Of a stretch of DNA of 64,000 nucleotides, positions 36,590 to 44,999 are shown one piece after another; within the stretch, counting starts at the first letter, position 1, and each line of letters opens with the position of its first letter. The notes under the pieces are model-generated. The model worked only from the letters and a program-made list of their open reading frames with translations, was not told the DNA's origin and searched no databases. The position numbers and the translations under genes were made by a program. Source of the stretch: Microcoleus sp. AS-A8. Lineage in GTDB: Bacteria > Cyanobacteriota > Cyanobacteriia > Cyanobacteriales > Coleofasciculaceae. The stretch covers positions 372,001 to 436,000 of the forward strand of contig JAMPKV010000001.1 in NCBI GenBank assembly GCA_039962225.1, given 5' to 3'.

Positions 36590-37975
36590 TTAATCGATCT
36601 CCTGATACTCTTCTAGAGCTGCTAGTAAGACATTAACCAAAGGATGATCGATTAACTCTTTTAGTGCCTCAATACTTACGCCCTTCAATGCCTCTACAAC
36701 TCGCATTTTTAGGGTAGGATTACTTTCAATATGCTTAATGACTTCTATAACAACAATCTGTTTTTCCAGAGGCGTACTCGTGGGATAAGTTTGCTCTAGT
36801 TGTTGGAGTAATTTCTGAATTTTTGCTGCTGCATCTGATACAGTTCGCCGCTCAATTAGATATTGGGTTTCAACATTAATCGTTCTACTAGCCATTACCT
36901 TAACAATCTCGATTAAATCGATACTCTGATGGCGATATGTAGCTATCTCTTCATAGGTCGCTTGGAGCTGATATCGATATATTTTGTCTATAACTTTCAG
37001 TTGATGCTCGTACTCTCGCTTGAGCGAATGTTCGATGTCTGTTTTATTGACTTCATTGGGAACACTAAGCCGGATAACTAAAGTACCATCGTTCTTATTT
37101 TCAATAGTCTGAAGCGATAACTCTAGAATTCCCGTTTTAATTTGAATTTTTTCAAAGGAAATGAGAAACGCTTGCCAATCAATTCCGTTAGAAAAAATCA
37201 AATCGACAGTTTCTAAAGCCTTTTGAAACAAATTAGTAAATTCCCCTGGCGCAAAATTTCCCTGAATGGGACGACGTTCCTGTTGATCAACTTGTAGGTA
37301 GATATAATCACAAATCACATCTTCTAAATTTGTGGCACTGTTCGTATGCCAATCTTGCAAACAAGCTCCTGTGAGTATCGCTTTGTAGAGGTTGGAATGT
37401 AGCGCTTTAGTTCTATGTAGGTTTGCTCTACTGAGGTTGGCTCCAATCAAGTTGGCATCAATCAAGTTGGCTCCTTTGAGGTTAGCTCCCCGGAGGTAAG
37501 CTCCACTGAGATTTGCCCCAATCAGTTTAGCTCCACTCAGGTTTGCGCCGCTGAGTTTGGCTCCAATCAGTTTAGCTCCAACCAAATCAGCCCCGCTCAG
37601 GTTGGCTTTAGTGAGATCCGCGCCACTCAGGTAGGCTTTATTCAGGTTTGCCCCAATCAAGTTGGCCCCAATTAAGTCAGCACTACTGAGGTCAGCACTA
37701 TTAAGGTCAGCACCAATTAAATCGGCCTCACTCAAATATGCCTCACTCAAGTTTGCCTCATTGAGCTTTGCCCCGATGAGATCCGCCTTGCTGAGGTCTG
37801 CCCTGCTCAAGTTGGTTCGACTCAGGTCTACTCCACTGAGTTTGGCACCTCGAATGGTAATCCTTTTGCCATTGGCAAAACTGAGATTGGGTCTGATTTC
37901 GGGGTTGTTGGCTTTCCATTCATTCCAAGCTTCAACCCCTTGCCGGAGCACAGAGAGATGTTCCTCATTTGCCAT
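36590..37975 (-). CDS. Pentapeptide-repeat protein with helical C-terminal domain
   Basis: From ATG 37975 (MANEEHLSVLRQG) this is about 461 residues; a start nine bases earlier is possible. The N-terminal part (about 10-40) resembles the lead-in of cyanobacterial pentapeptide proteins (GVEAWNEWKANNPEIRPNLS). Residues about 47-205 form some 30 A(D/N)LxX pentapeptides, a square beta-helix. The C-terminal 250 residues are a coiled, acidic domain that often follows pentapeptides in these proteins, with no known enzyme motif. Function is unknown; a scaffold or binding surface is likely. Confidence 0.92.
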   Translation of the reverse strand: MANEEHLSVLRQGVEAWNEWKANNPEIRPNLSFANGKRITIRGAKLSGVDLSRTNLSRADLSKADLIGAKLNEANLSEAYLSEADLIGADLNSADLSSADLIGANLIGANLNKAYLSGADLTKANLSGADLVGAKLIGAKLSGANLSGAKLIGANLSGAYLRGANLKGANLIDANLIGANLSRANLHRTKALHSNLYKAILTGACLQDWHTNSATNLEDVICDYIYLQVDQQERRPIQGNFAPGEFTNLFQKALETVDLIFSNGIDWQAFLISFEKIQIKTGILELSLQTIENKNDGTLVIRLSVPNEVNKTDIEHSLKREYEHQLKVIDKIYRYQLQATYEEIATYRHQSIDLIEIVKVMASRTINVETQYLIERRTVSDAAAKIQKLLQQLEQTYPTSTPLEKQIVVIEVIKHIESNPTLKMRVVEALKGVSIEALKELIDHPLVNVLLAALEEYQEID

Positions 37976-38170
37976 CGACGGCAAGCCTGTCAGCTTGATT
38001 CGTTTACTGTAGCGTTAACCTAGCGCTGCTCTGCCGACCAGAAAGGCAATTACTTTGGCGGTCTAATCACAAAATTAGTCCAGCTAATTTTATCTGCCCC
38101 TTCTTCGGCAATACCTAAAACCACCTGATGATCAAGGTTTTAGGCAATTAACCTAAATTGTAAATTATCT

Positions 38171-41113
38171 TCACAGGATTTCGACAATTCCCTGCTGACC
38201 ATCAATTCGCACCCGTTGACCATCTCGTAACAGTTGAGTGGCGTTGTGAATATCCATCACGGCTGGGATACCATACTCTCGCGCCACAATGGCACCATGA
38301 GAAAGCCGCCCACCCACTTCAGCAATCAGACCTCCAGCCCGTGCCAACAGCGGTGCCCAACCAGAATCTGTATAAGGTACAACGAGAATGGTTTGTCGGT
38401 CAATATCTGAAGCCGCTTGTAAGTTGCTCAGTACCCTCACCCAACCCTCGACTTGTCCTGAACTGGCACCAATGCCTTGCAGTCGCTGCTGAGAAGGGGA
38501 AGAATCTGTCAAAAGAGGAGCAGGAGGTGAATTGCCATAGAACAATAAGGGAATGGTGGTGAGTTGACGATGCTGTTCGAGTTGCGATCGCCTCACCTGC
38601 AAAACTTCACGAATATGCTCTCTGTGTGCGAGGTCATCACTGTCAGCCCAACGGCGAATTTCGCTAAGTTCCAAGAAGAAAATATCTCCAGGGCTATCCA
38701 ACAAACCCGATTCTAGCCAGACTGACTCTAGCGCGACAAAGCACCAGCGTAGATGAGCCAACAGTTGAGAGTAGATTTGTGTGACTCGACCTTTCAAATT
38801 CAGACGTGCCTGAACGAACTGAGCTTGCCAACGCTGGGATTTAAGGGGTTGAGCGGGCGGTAGGGGGTTGGAGAGAAACTGCGCGAACATCTGCCGAATC
38901 GGTCGGGGGTCTTCTTTCCATGTGGGCACAGCAATATCAGTGCCCACTTCGCTGAGGTAGCCATACTCTTGCAAAAACTGGTCAAACTGTTCCAAAATGC
39001 TTCGACCATCGGGGATTTCCGCTAAGGCGGCAAACAGGGAGGCCGCGCTATCCTCTACATTAGGCGATCGCCGTAACAAGGGGCGGGCATCTTCTGCGAG
39101 TCGAGCCAGCGATCGCAAGCTGGCTACCTCTGGTGTCTGGCTATTATCCAATTCGTCATCCTGAACCCGCATCACCGCTTGTCGGAAGGATGCACTCAGG
39201 GGCGCGAGAATGCTGTAGTAAGTCGCACGTTTCAACATCTCCAAAATCAGGTCTACTCGCTCTAGGAGTGCACAGGGGGATAATTCAGACGCTGGCTGAA
39301 GTTGTAATTGCTCTAGGGTAGGAGTAAAAAACTGTTGATAATCTGATTCAAAATCCTTATCTAAACGCCATTCCCGACCCAGCAAGCGCAGCAATCCTGG
39401 GAGGTTCCGCAGAGTGGAACGTAAAGGTGGCTTGGAGAATTTCGCCCCCCTGGTGAGAAATTCCAGACTTTCCGGCGGCAACCCCATGCGCCGAAAAGTT
39501 TGTCCTAATAAGGTGGCATTGAAGTAGGCACGGGAGTAATGCAGCGTTGCCGTTTCGGTGAAATCCAGTCCCTGTGCCCGTTCTCCTAAAACCACGGTAA
39601 AAATCTCTCCCCAAACACCGCAAGTCAGAGGTCGATTGATTGACCAAGTCAGGGGTCGAATCACCCCCGGAATCACTTCAGCCGCAATCTTGCGTGTCCA
39701 GATCGGTTGCAGGGTGGTAATGGGTCGTGATTGCAGTATCCACAATTCCTGACCGTCATAACTCCATTCAATATCTTGGGGTATTCCGTGATAACGAGCC
39801 TCCAATTCCCGCGCGACAATCGCCACTTGCTCAATTAAGCTCAGGGGTAGGTCGCCACTGCCTTCAATTTGAGCTGAAGGTTCGGATTCGGTTTCCGGTG
39901 TTGCGTCTTGTGCCAGATAGACTCGATACTGCTCTGGAGTGACTCGACCAGAGACGATGCGTGTGGCATTTCCTGGCAACCCTTCAATGATTACCGCATC
40001 ACCTTGTTGGGAGATGGGGTCGCGACTGAAGGCAACACCGGAAAAAGCGCCCTGGATTTGTTGTTGAATGAGGACAGCCATGGATTGGTCTGGCAGTTCC
40101 CCTGACGCGGAGCGATTCGCTTGAGCGAAATCCCGTCGATACTGGATAGCCGTTGGGTTATGGTAGGACGCCAAGACTTGAGTAATGGCCTCTTGCAGGG
40201 CGGGCCTACTGGTAACATTCAAAATGCTTTGATATTGTCCGGCGGCAGAGGCGAGTTCTGAGTCTTCGCCAATGGCTGAAGAACGCACCACTAGGGGTTC
40301 AGAGTCGGAAACGGTAAGGTATTTAATCAGAGGTTCTGGGTCATCACCAGGAGGGAGTACCCAACCCGGAGGCACGGAGTAACCCCAGCGTTTGAGCTGG
40401 GATAGGGTTGCAGCTTTTTGTCCAACCTTTTGAGCTTCTAGTTCCTTGCTCAGAGAAATGATGGCGCGATCGCCTCGAAAAAAACGAAACATAGGTTCAG
40501 ATTCTGCCTTGCTTTCCCCTGGGGGAAGGTCTAAATCATCGGGAATTTTTTGATAAATCCAAGCAACTAATCCACCTAACGCCGCCGCCGCAACAACTCG
40601 CGCCAAGTCATGAGGAGCTAACAAAGCCAAGATGAAAGGAAATATGATTAAGACGCCGATGCGTCCAGTGGTGCGATTACGAACAATGGTAAAGCTAATG
40701 CCCCCAATCACAAAGACGAGTAGCGCCGCTCTCCAGTCATGAACTACAACGCCCCAGACTACATTCGTCGTTCCTGCGCCTTTACCCATCCAGTAACGAC
40801 CCATGACCAGCATAATTAGAGCAATCAGCTCCCACGCCGCTTGCGTAGGCTGATTCCAAAAGAAATAGCGCGCCAGTAAAACAGCAGCAATGCCCTTTGC
40901 CGCCTCGGATAGCACCGCCAGGATACCTACCCAGCGTCCCCCGTGGTAAAAAGCAGCTGAAACGGACACATTGCCTGTACCGACGTGTGCGAGTTGACGC
41001 CCCGTCAGTACATAAGTAATCCAGGCAATCAGGGGAAGACCACCCAGCAGAGGGCAGACTATAAAAATGAGTAAAGCACCCCAAACCTGCATTAGCGTCA
41101 TGGGACTTGTCAA
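38171..41113 (-). CDS. Fusion of PlsY-like membrane domain with PEP-synthase-like domains
   Basis: This protein has 980 residues. The N terminus (about 1-195) has several membrane helices and PlsY-type motifs: VGTGNVSVSAAFYHGG, SEAAKGIAAVLL and GRYWMGKGAGTT, which replaces the usual GHxxPVF..GGKGVAT. The rest is an ATP-grasp PEP/pyruvate-binding domain (about 230-490: GQKAATLSQLKRWGY, VVRSSAIGEDSELASAAGQY, then DIEWSYDGQELWILQSRP). A long helical region and a C-terminal phosphohistidine domain (GGRLSHGAIVAREYGIPAVMD) follow. It lacks the PEP-binding TIM barrel, so the layout is closer to rifampin phosphotransferase than to PpsA. Whether it acylates glycerol-3-phosphate, phosphorylates a small molecule, or both is unknown. 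Confidence 0.9.
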   Translation of the reverse strand: MTSPMTLMQVWGALLIFIVCPLLGGLPLIAWITYVLTGRQLAHVGTGNVSVSAAFYHGGRWVGILAVLSEAAKGIAAVLLARYFFWNQPTQAAWELIALIMLVMGRYWMGKGAGTTNVVWGVVVHDWRAALLVFVIGGISFTIVRNRTTGRIGVLIIFPFILALLAPHDLARVVAAAALGGLVAWIYQKIPDDLDLPPGESKAESEPMFRFFRGDRAIISLSKELEAQKVGQKAATLSQLKRWGYSVPPGWVLPPGDDPEPLIKYLTVSDSEPLVVRSSAIGEDSELASAAGQYQSILNVTSRPALQEAITQVLASYHNPTAIQYRRDFAQANRSASGELPDQSMAVLIQQQIQGAFSGVAFSRDPISQQGDAVIIEGLPGNATRIVSGRVTPEQYRVYLAQDATPETESEPSAQIEGSGDLPLSLIEQVAIVARELEARYHGIPQDIEWSYDGQELWILQSRPITTLQPIWTRKIAAEVIPGVIRPLTWSINRPLTCGVWGEIFTVVLGERAQGLDFTETATLHYSRAYFNATLLGQTFRRMGLPPESLEFLTRGAKFSKPPLRSTLRNLPGLLRLLGREWRLDKDFESDYQQFFTPTLEQLQLQPASELSPCALLERVDLILEMLKRATYYSILAPLSASFRQAVMRVQDDELDNSQTPEVASLRSLARLAEDARPLLRRSPNVEDSAASLFAALAEIPDGRSILEQFDQFLQEYGYLSEVGTDIAVPTWKEDPRPIRQMFAQFLSNPLPPAQPLKSQRWQAQFVQARLNLKGRVTQIYSQLLAHLRWCFVALESVWLESGLLDSPGDIFFLELSEIRRWADSDDLAHREHIREVLQVRRSQLEQHRQLTTIPLLFYGNSPPAPLLTDSSPSQQRLQGIGASSGQVEGWVRVLSNLQAASDIDRQTILVVPYTDSGWAPLLARAGGLIAEVGGRLSHGAIVAREYGIPAVMDIHNATQLLRDGQRVRIDGQQGIVEIL

Positions 41114-41388
41114 AGCACTAAAATTTCTTTCATCCTACAACTGCCCGTTAAAGAAGTTGGGGACATTGGGGGGTTAAGGGCTGCTCTCCTCTTTTGTATT
41201 GACAAAATGCATAAAATGTGAAAAAAACGGTGCGATCGCACAGTAGGACGCGGTACCGTCTATTACGCTATTGCGTATATTCTCGGTAGTTTGAGCATCA
41301 GTACTCTTGATACAACGGATAGATAGCCGGAAATATAGTAAGTGAAGTCGGTTAAAAATCGCTGTTACTTGAAAAAATCCACATAAAC

Positions 41389-41418
41389 AAAAAGCGCCCC
41401 CTTTCAGAGAGCGCTTTT
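41389..41418 (-). terminator. Intrinsic terminator downstream of psbA
   Basis: On the minus strand AAAAGCGCTC…GGCGCTTTTT forms a hairpin with a T-tract just after the psbA stop codon at 41440, as expected for a highly expressed gene. Confidence 0.85.
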
Positions 41419-41439
41419 GATTCAGCTAGAAGCTAATTC

Positions 41440-42522
41440 TTAGCCATTAATAACTGGAGCTTGGAGAGCAACGGGAGTAGCCTCACCCGAAGCTAAGTCC
41501 AGAGGGAAGTTGTGAGCATTGCGCTCGTGCATTACTTCAAAGCCCAGGTTAGCGCGGTTGAGTACATCCGCCCATGTGTTGACGACACGACCTTGAGAAT
41601 CGAGAATGGACTGGTTGAAGTTGAAACCGTTCAGGTTGAAGGCCATTGTGCTGATGCCCAATGCGGTCAACCAGATACCAACGACCGGCCAAGCACCTAA
41701 GAAGAAGTGCAGAGAACGGCTGTTGTTGAAGCTAGCGTATTGGAAGATGAGACGACCAAAGTAGCCGTGAGCTGCAACGATGTTGTAGGTTTCTTCTTCT
41801 TGACCAAACTTGTAACCGTAGTTTTGAGACTCGGTTTCGGTGGTTTCACGCACCAGAGAAGAGGTGACCAAAGAACCGTGCATCGCAGAGAACAAGGAAC
41901 CACCAAACACACCAGCCACACCCAGCATGTGGAAGGGGTGCATCAGGATGTTGTGTTCAGCTTGGAACACGAACATGAAGTTGAAGGTTCCAGAGATGCC
42001 CAGGGGCATACCATCAGAGAACGAACCTTGACCGATGGGGTAAATCAGGAACACAGCCGTAGCGGCGGAAACTGGAGCGCTATAAGCGACGCAGATCCAA
42101 GGACGCATTCCTAAGCGGTAAGAAAGTTCCCACTGACGGCCCATGTAGCAGAAGACGCCGATGAGGAAGTGGAATACAACGAGCTGGTAAGGGCCACCAT
42201 TGTAGAGCCACTCATCAAGAGAAGCTGCTTCCCAAATGGGATAGAAGTGCAAGCCGATGGCGTTGGAAGAAGGAACAACTGCACCAGAGATGATGTTGTT
42301 GCCAAACAGCAGAGAACCTGCAACAGGCTCACGGATACCATCGATGTCCACAGGAGGAGCAGCGATGAAGGCAATGATAAAGCAGGTGGTAGCGGTTAAG
42401 AGGGTAGGAATCATCAGGACACCGAACCAACCCACATAGATACGGTTGTTGGTATCGGTGACCCAATCGCAAAAGCGATCCCACAGATTGCCGCTTTCGC
42501 GACGCTGTAAGGTGGTTGTCAT
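41440..42522 (-). CDS. psbA: Photosystem II D1 protein
   Basis: This is the full-length 360-residue D1 reaction-centre protein, with five membrane helices. Position 130 is Gln ([12 protein letters not shown]), the D1:1 low-light type; the high-light form has Glu. The ligands of the manganese cluster and chlorophyll are in the usual context, including [13 protein letters not shown], where processing after Ala344 would remove the 16-residue tail [16 protein letters not shown]. Other psbA copies probably exist elsewhere in the genome. It is monocistronic, with an AT-rich leader of more than 100 bp and a clear terminator. Confidence 0.99.
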   Translation of the reverse strand: MTTTLQRRESGNLWDRFCDWVTDTNNRIYVGWFGVLMIPTLLTATTCFIIAFIAAPPVDIDGIREPVAGSLLFGNNIISGAVVPSSNAIGLHFYPIWEAASLDEWLYNGGPYQLVVFHFLIGVFCYMGRQWELSYRLGMRPWICVAYSAPVSAATAVFLIYPIGQGSFSDGMPLGISGTFNFMFVFQAEHNILMHPFHMLGVAGVFGGSLFSAMHGSLVTSSLVRETTETESQNYGYKFGQEEETYNIVAAHGYFGRLIFQYASFNNSRSLHFFLGAWPVVGIWLTALGISTMAFNLNGFNFNQSILDSQGRVVNTWADVLNRANLGFEVMHERNAHNFPLDLASGEATPVALQAPVING

Positions 42523-43061
42523 GGTTTGAATGATTACGAGTGAAGTTTTTTATTAAGTAAGGCAAACAATTTTTGCCTTGTATGTCGATACATCTTATTG
42601 AGATGAATTGGGAATTTCTACTGTTTTTTATATTTATTTAGATATATTTAAGATACTACATGAATTTATTTTAAGATTTATTTGAATGCCCTTAAAAAAC
42701 GACTGCAACTGATGGCAATTTGACCATCGAATACTAGCAATAAGCGAGGGAAAGGCCTTGCGCCTACATGTAGCAAATAGCATAGTCAGTTGCGTAAGTT
42801 CTGTATACCTCTTAAAGTTCTAGTACACAGAACACCACACCAACATCGGCAGAACTTACGCAAAAACTATCTCAAACCCTTGTTTTTTCCGGCCTTCTGT
42901 GTCATCTGTTGTTCGTTTTTTCAGTGTTGCGCCTAAGTCCTTACCGGGAAGAAATGCATCCCCCCGAAGATAGGTTTGTTTCGCTAACTGGCGTAGCTAG
43001 CAGTTCCTAGGCAAGTAAAGACAAGGGTCGTGCTTCCTCGAAGTTCAGTATAGTCGTTGAT
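42523..43061. other. psbA upstream region
   Basis: The first 200 bp are very AT-rich and should contain the psbA promoter and 5' UTR; I cannot place the -35 and -10 elements with confidence. Bases 42790-42863 carry a MITE-like inverted repeat. No other gene is visible up to the NIL-domain gene. Confidence 0.5.
42790..42863. repeat. MITE-like inverted repeat (TTGCGTAAGTTCTG…CAGAACTTACGCAA)
   Basis: Perfect 14-bp terminal inverted repeats enclose a 46-bp core with no coding capacity. The 74-bp size and terminal repeats suggest a non-autonomous mobile element or regulatory palindrome. Target duplication is not obvious. Confidence 0.7.
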
Positions 43062-43406
43062 TTACCAGCCATCCTCCTCCCGGTTAGATTCGCCCCAAAT
43101 CTCTAAGTCCATTTCATCCAGGTAAATCAAAGCACTTTGGATTTGTCGGCTGGTACCTCGCAATTCTAAGTCGAACCAGCCATCATCTCGTCCATTGGGT
43201 CCCAACAGAGCAGCCGCGATATTCACTGTGACACCGTGATCAGAAACAAGGCGTGAAATGACAGGTTCCTGATTGTATTGTTTGGGAATGCGAAGGCGAA
43301 TACGAGTTTGAGTCGGTCTATCCGCGCCCAAAACATCAGTATCGCTGTTTAATTCCATGGGTTTGAGGGAATGATCTGGAAAACCATTTGTGCTATAGGT
43401 ATTCAT
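43062..43406 (-). CDS. NIL-domain protein
   Basis: From ATG 43406, with GGAGG seven bases before it, the product has 114 residues. The NIL domain, a small alpha/beta fold best known at the C terminus of methionine-import ATPases (MetN), covers about 30-105. It is recognised from TQTRIRLRIPKQYNQEPVIS, 'RLVSDHGVTVNIAAALLGPN' and WFDLELRGTSRQIQSALIYL. Standalone NIL proteins are common in cyanobacteria, often near sulfur metabolism. Its role here is unknown. The open frame extends to 43433, but the ribosome site fixes the start. Confidence 0.88.
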   Translation of the reverse strand: MNTYSTNGFPDHSLKPMELNSDTDVLGADRPTQTRIRLRIPKQYNQEPVISRLVSDHGVTVNIAAALLGPNGRDDGWFDLELRGTSRQIQSALIYLDEMDLEIWGESNREEDGW

Positions 43407-43416
43407 CGGTTGCCTC

Positions 43417-43653
43417 CTATTCAACTTCAACATCTTTAATGTGGGTTTTACGCTCTAAAATTTCTTTGAGGATCAGAGTGACGAAGGCCAGACAGCCAAG
43501 CAGAACAGCGGCTGAGAAAGCGACCTGAGTTTCATACTGTTTATAGGCTTCTTCGACAAACAGCGGCAGATTTGAGTTTTGCCAATCAAGTTGCCAGAGA
43601 CAATTGTCCTGTTTCCTGAAGAAAGTACGGTTAATCGCTAGGAATACCGTATT
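43417..43653 (-). CDS. Small membrane ORF without clear start codon
   Basis: An open stretch of 78 codons ends with TAG at 43417-43419, immediately before the ribosome site of the NIL gene. The translation contains LPLFVEEAYKQYETQVAF, then a convincing membrane helix (SAAVLLGCLAFVTLIL) and a charged tail (KEILERKTHIKDVEVE). The composition looks like a real protein. However, there is no ATG, GTG or TTG in frame after the upstream TAA, so it is a gene with an unusual start, a 5' frameshift or a relic. No family recognised. Confidence 0.35.
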   Translation of the reverse strand, partial: NTVFLAINRTFFRKQDNCLWQLDWQNSNLPLFVEEAYKQYETQVAFSAAVLLGCLAFVTLILKEILERKTHIKDVEVE

Positions 43654-43913
43654 TTAAAATACTGACAATACAGGATATTAGCGTAGATACCAAGATTTGT
43701 CTGTAGTCAGCGTACAACAGATAGAGCGACTCGATGCGCTCTGCCATTTACCGGGCAAGAATCATCCCATTTAGCAGAGCGGGCTTTCCGCCCACCCCAC
43801 TTAAAGGAACACAATAGTTTTGGGCTTGGTAGTTGTGAAAGAAGGTGCTAAAATATCAAAGCGTTGGACATAGCAATGATATTCCTGCATAATTTGTTAT
43901 GCTGACTTTAGAT

Positions 43914-43985
43914 GCTGGTGTAGCTCAGGGGTAGAGCAGCGGTTTTGTAAACCGCCGGTCGCAAGTTCGAATCTTGTCACCAGCT
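43914..43985 (+). tRNA. tRNA-Thr (anticodon TGT)
   Basis: The 72-nt cloverleaf is complete: acceptor GCTGGTG/CACCAGC, D arm GCTC..GAGC, anticodon stem GCGGT/ACCGC with loop TTTGTAA (anticodon TGT, reading Thr ACN codons) and a T arm with GTTCGAATC. CCA is not encoded. The D loop is short (AGGGGTA). Confidence 0.96.
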
Positions 43986-44003
43986 TGTAGGTGAATTTAG
44001 CTT

Positions 44004-44732
44004 TTAGGACTGGACAAACGTCCACTCCAACACCTTGATGGGTGCTTTCTGAAGCGCCTGTGTGAGTTCCGTGTTATCTTTGAACGTTACTTGCTCCAGG
44101 GCAATAGCCTCAATATTGACGGTAAAGGGTTCCGGTTCAAAAGGCCAGGGTTTCACTGTTACCTTCCCATCGTTCATCTGCACCACATCGTAGCGCTTGC
44201 CACTTGGCCCTTTAGCGATTTCTAGTGCCCGTTCACCGACAGGTAAGTGACGTTGGCAAAGGATGAGTGAGAGGCGATCGAACATTTGCATAAACGCATA
44301 GGCGTCCTCCACGTCCTTCTTCGTCAGTTTTAAGTCCTTACGCCAATGCTCTTGATGTTCCAGTTGTTCGTCCAAAAAGCGATCCATTTCCGCTGATTCG
44401 CCACGTTTGCCCTCATTGAGAAAGCTCATGTGCTTTGAGATGAGCAATGCCACCCACCGTCCCCGGTAGAGGGCATTTTTCGCCATCTCTCTCAACTTTT
44501 CCAGGGACGTGGACGGGTCGAGGGTAAAATCTAGGGGTGTACCTGCTGGAGTGAGTTGGTTCTCTTCCCATTCTTTCTCTAAATCGTCGTGATGGGATAT
44601 CGCCGCGATCGTCTCATACAAGCGAACGGGTGAATTTTCTTTCTTCCAATGTCCCGCCAGTTGAGCCGCCAGTAAAGCGTGGGCGCGATGATAAATCACT
44701 TCCCAGCCCTTCTCATCTTGGTTAACAATCAC
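44004..44732 (-). CDS. DUF3891-family protein
   Basis: From GTG 44732 (AAGGAG lies about 12 bases upstream) the product has 242 residues and starts MIVNQDEKGWEVIYHRAHALL, as DUF3891 proteins do. The longer frame to 44873 adds an unlikely 47-residue tail. An HD-like 'ISHHDDLEKEWEE' motif (about 46-58) with paired histidine and aspartates, plus HRAHALLAAQ and SKHMSFLNEGKR, suggests an HD-domain-related metal site, but this is inference. Function is unknown. Confidence 0.85.
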   Translation of the reverse strand: MIVNQDEKGWEVIYHRAHALLAAQLAGHWKKENSPVRLYETIAAISHHDDLEKEWEENQLTPAGTPLDFTLDPSTSLEKLREMAKNALYRGRWVALLISKHMSFLNEGKRGESAEMDRFLDEQLEHQEHWRKDLKLTKKDVEDAYAFMQMFDRLSLILCQRHLPVGERALEIAKGPSGKRYDVVQMNDGKVTVKPWPFEPEPFTVNIEAIALEQVTFKDNTELTQALQKAPIKVLEWTFVQS

Positions 44733-44999
44733 AGAATCTTTATTCTCCTTCACAGAATGCACTGGTATTGAAGTGTGACATTTCCCCCCCTGAGTTCCCC
44801 TCTCTCTACAGGTAGGAGAAAGGTATGCTGGGTTCATCCCGTTTTTATAACAATACGGTTGGCGGGGGAGCATTTTAGAGATGAACTCTCCTTAGCCTTC
44901 TTTAAATTTGCACGTTTGGAAGGCTCTCAGGTATGCTTGTGCTCATCCAATCCATGGGCAACACTCCTAATCGACGAAGTGACGATTAAATGTAAATGA

